63,418 nt of DNA from Prosthecobacter debontii (GTDB taxonomy: Bacteria > Verrucomicrobiota > Verrucomicrobiia > Chthoniobacterales > Chthoniobacteraceae), in the NCBI GenBank assembly GCA_945905735.1, contig CAMDQC010000010.1:1-63418 (forward strand), given 5' to 3'. Positions 61,601 through 63,418 of the stretch are shown piece after piece; position 1 is the stretch's first letter; each line of letters opens with the position of its first letter. Under the pieces are notes generated by a model, which worked only from the letters and a program-made list of their open reading frames with translations, ran no database searches and was not told the origin of the DNA. The translations under genes were made by a program, and so were the position numbers.

Positions 61601-62554
61601 CTACAAAATCGGCTCGCCAATCGTGATACTCCGCACAGCCGTCGTCCGCGTGGCGGCGCTGTTTTTCACTTCGGTATAGACCTTCACCACCTGGTCCACC
61701 TCGAACGGCCCGAGCGCATTCCCGCTCATATCCAGCGCGACTTTCGTGAACTCCGCGTCCACCCCTTCGATCTTGAAATAGACCGATTTTTCCGTCGCAT
61801 GGTCGCCCCCACCCGGCACGAAACTCACCAGCGCCTGGAGCCCCTCCTCGCCGCCCTGGGTGATCGCATCGATCTCGATCGGCTCTGGCGCAGGAGTGCT
61901 AGGCTCGGTGGTGATTCCGCCCAGCGCCTCCTTGAGGACCGTGCCTTCATCAGCAACCGCATTTGCATACTTATAGAATCGCTTATTAAGCTGGTCGCAA
62001 TCCCGGTCATGCGCCCGCAAGTCCGAGCGCGAGGTATCCAGAAGCACTTTTTTATCCGAGATGACATTAACCAGCCCATTATAGCTATCTAGGAGCGCCA
62101 GTGCCGCCACAGCCGTATAGGCGACACCCCCGACGACGCGGATGAGCGGTGCCATCCCACCCGGCAGCGCCGCAAGGGCCGTATTCGCGCGCAGCCAGAC
62201 GGGTATTAGCTCCCGCAGGCGCTTCAAAATAGACCCCTCATCCCGAGGCGGCGTGCGAAAGACATCCTTCAAGTCCTTCATAACGACCTCATCCTCAGAA
62301 AGTTGACTATCGATCATCTGCGGCACCTTCACCCCCAGCACCCGCATCGCCGCAAGGGCCGTTTGCGCCGCACGAAACGCCGCATCAAAATTATCCTGCG
62401 CCGCCACGCGAGCCTGTACGAGCGGCTCAAACCCATCAATCAACGCGCTCAAAGTCGCAGGCGTCGAAGTGCCGATCGTAACCGTGGGTAGGTGTTGCTG
62501 CCAGACCGGATAGGTCTGAATAGCCCGCGCTTTAGTGATTTCCCAGTATTCCAT
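61601..62554 (-). CDS. Protein of unknown function, helical N-half plus beta-rich C-terminal domain (array-associated, copy 2)
   Basis: 317 aa if started at the ATG at 62554 (MEYWEITKARAIQTYPVWQQ). The frame runs open to 63172, but that stretch consists of repeats and palindromes and is probably not translated; the chosen start also matches the firm start and length (323 aa) of the gene at 99-1070. Residues 1-215 look helical (LSALIDGFEPLVQARVAAQD, DCDQLNKRFYKYANAVADE). A Pro-rich linker (TEPSTPAPEPIEID) follows, then a C-terminal beta domain ending VDQVVKVYTEVKNSAATRTT. There is one moderately hydrophobic helix (VVGGVAYTAVAALALLD), no signal peptide, no Shine-Dalgarno. It sits between elements B and C, and a 21-bp array lies upstream. 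Unknown function. Confidence 0.75.
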   Translation of the reverse strand: MEYWEITKARAIQTYPVWQQHLPTVTIGTSTPATLSALIDGFEPLVQARVAAQDNFDAAFRAAQTALAAMRVLGVKVPQMIDSQLSEDEVVMKDLKDVFRTPPRDEGSILKRLRELIPVWLRANTALAALPGGMAPLIRVVGGVAYTAVAALALLDSYNGLVNVISDKKVLLDTSRSDLRAHDRDCDQLNKRFYKYANAVADEGTVLKEALGGITTEPSTPAPEPIEIDAITQGGEEGLQALVSFVPGGGDHATEKSVYFKIEGVDAEFTKVALDMSGNALGPFEVDQVVKVYTEVKNSAATRTTAVRSITIGEPIL

Positions 62555-62556
62555 AG

Positions 62557-62577
62557 AGTTGTGTGTTGAGTTTGGTG
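62557..62577 (-). repeat. Degenerate heptamers directly upstream of the second array-associated gene
   Basis: Plus-strand units AGTTGTG, TGTTGAG and TTTGGTG begin at 62557, two bases from the start codon. They are degenerate forms of the RGTTGAG heptamer found before the gene at 99-1070, in the same place relative to the ATG. No Shine-Dalgarno is present. Confidence 0.55.
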
Positions 62578-62710
62578 TGTGTAAAAGAGGCTGTAGCGGC
62601 TGGCTGCCCGCCGGAAACGTCTGGTCCCAGCGCAATCCGCTGTCCCACGTCGCCCCTGGGGTATCCCAGCGCAGCGGTATCGAGTCAGGCATCGGCGGTG
62701 TTGGCGAACG

Positions 62711-62836
62711 GTGCTGCTGTGTATAAAAATTGTGCTGCTGTATACGCAGGCAGTTCTGCTGTGTGTGAAAATTGTGCTGCTGTGTCTGCAGACAGCTCTG
62801 CTGTATCTCAAAATTGTTCTGCTGTTTCCATTGATA
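62711..62836. repeat. Fuzzy tandem array with exact 21-bp period (array 2)
   Basis: Six units start at 62711, 62732, 62753, 62774, 62795 and 62816. The first ten bases follow GTKCTGCTGT (GTGCTGCTGT three times, GTTCTGCTGT twice, GCTCTGCTGT once), and the next eleven vary, alternating between AAAATT-ending and GCAGGCA-like forms, which gives a 42-bp superstructure. Weaker units at 62901, 62922 and 62943 are again 21 bp apart. The array ends 157 bp upstream of the start at 62554. The core differs from that of array 1, while period, core/variable split and position are the same. Its 7-residue translated repeat (QQHNFYT type) is probably incidental. Confidence 0.85.
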
Positions 62837-62963
62837 GAGTCGCTTTCCTTTCCTCTCTACCCGCTTTTGATCTACACCACAAGAGCTTTTTATAAATTTT
62901 GTTCTGCTGGGTGCAGTGTCATGTCTGCTGTTTGTGGCTCTGATGTCGCCGCAGAAGCGGAGA

Positions 62964-63187
62964 AAGCGACAATGTTTTGAGGCAAAGCAGTACAGGCAGT
63001 GGAAGGAGCAAGATGTGCAAAGCCAAGGAGCTTTTGTATGGAGCACCAAAGGTGCAGCGACATACCAGATCGGGGCAACGTCATGGGATACAGTCCATAC
63101 AAAAAACAAGCTCGGAAGGGACGGGCGACGATGTGCCGCCCCTTCATGGCTTGGAGTCTTCTGCTTGCTCACTCAGGGCGTTGCCCT
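62964..63187. other. Flank between array 2 and palindromic element C, no gene seen
   Basis: The sequence contains several short GGAGC/GCAGC-type stretches and an in-frame extension of the second array-associated gene on the minus strand, which I consider noncoding. A promoter for that gene could lie here or inside the array, but none was clear. Confidence 0.45.
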
Positions 63188-63350
63188 GGGTGTGATTAAA
63201 AGTGGAATTACGCGGAGTCGCGACAGCGACAAGGAGCGGCGACATTCCTGTCGCTGTCCTGAGAGCGCGAAGCGCCCATTATCGAGCACCGTGCAGTTTC
63301 CCAGAGCCGTGCGTATCTGATTAGGCGCTTCGCGCTATGGGGACAGCGAC
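63188..63350. repeat. Palindromic element C, truncated direct copy of element B
   Basis: Starts GGGTGTGATTAAAAGTGGAA like element B and stays nearly identical to it for 163 bp (match 61366-61528). It then departs: the right arm that would pair back (GAATGTCGCC... to TTCCACTTTTAATC) is replaced by unrelated sequence. Elements B and C are therefore direct repeats about 1.8 kb apart that enclose the second array-associated gene and its array. Confidence 0.8.
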
Positions 63351-63418
63351 GGCTCCCCGCTGTTTAGAGTGGGATTCAGAGAGGAACGGCATTGATGAAC
63401 TGGGCCGGATTCTTGGGG
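63351..63418. other. Right edge, no gene seen
   Basis: Sixty-eight bases after element C. No start, stop or repeat is clear enough to annotate. A gene may begin or end beyond the window. Confidence 0.3.

Noticed and set aside
61601-63172. A 523-aa version of the second array-associated protein, including QQHNFYT-like heptad repeats
   Set aside because: The N-terminal 206 residues come from the 21-bp array and intergenic sequence. The parallel gene at 99-1070 has a firm start after a stop codon and matching length, so the ATG at 62554 is more likely.

Overview
The window looks like a chromosomal segment of a Verrucomicrobiota bacterium, probably of the Chthoniobacter/Spartobacteria type. This is inferred from its GC-rich sequence, a DUF1587/1592/1588/1585 cytochrome-type protein, a PVC-type dehydrogenase-like protein, sulfatases, a PEP-CTERM protein, autotransporter-type beta-repeat proteins, CotH/lamin-tail proteins and many long palindromic repeats. 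No rRNA, tRNA, CRISPR array or prophage was seen.

Layout. 1-1906: a gene of unknown function (323 aa) with a noncoding upstream region holding heptamer repeats, a palindromic element and a 21-bp-period array. 1929-5803: TPR protein, rhomboid-like membrane protein overlapping a LytTR response regulator, and an M28 peptidase lipoprotein. 5954-9544: aconitase followed 3 bp downstream by a PIN-domain gene and two small genes. 9653-12145: TolC-like channel, WecG/TagA-type glycosyltransferase and a 38-aa lipoprotein. 12262-14491: a PIN toxin/antitoxin pair and two overlapping genes of unknown function. 14525-32999: four large exported proteins on one strand (CotH/lamin-tail, beta-repeat, sulfatase, and a 2161-aa YHYH-sulfatase-multicopper oxidase fusion). 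33183-37625: galU, dnaB with a 494-aa intein, and rplI. 37772-49156: c-type cytochrome/DUF1592 protein, a long lipoprotein, a beta-helix protein, trmB, an esterase, a hybrid histidine kinase, an EamA transporter and rfbB. 49580-56111: a CotH protein and a PEP-CTERM protein sharing an N-terminal domain, with a GntR-type regulator and a shared upstream site of about 55 bp. 56425-60915: a 1496-aa ThuA/F5-8C/SGNH/PVC-dehydrogenase/cupredoxin protein. 60916-63418: three palindromic elements around a second gene of unknown function (317 aa).

The most unusual signal is at the two ends of the window. The genes at 99-1070 and 61601-62554 have the same length, orientation and apparent layout: a helical N-terminal half, a Pro-rich linker and a beta-rich C-terminal domain. 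Each is preceded by CTCAAC-type heptamers directly before the start codon with no Shine-Dalgarno, and by an array with an exact 21-bp period in which a conserved core of about 10 bp alternates with about 11 variable bp. The two cores differ in sequence. In-frame stop evidence at the first locus shows the array is noncoding there. I know of no described system with this arrangement.

The rest combines housekeeping genes (rplI, dnaB, galU, rfbB, trmB, acnA) with exported proteins for polysaccharide and sulfated-polymer use, surface display and copper-dependent oxidation.
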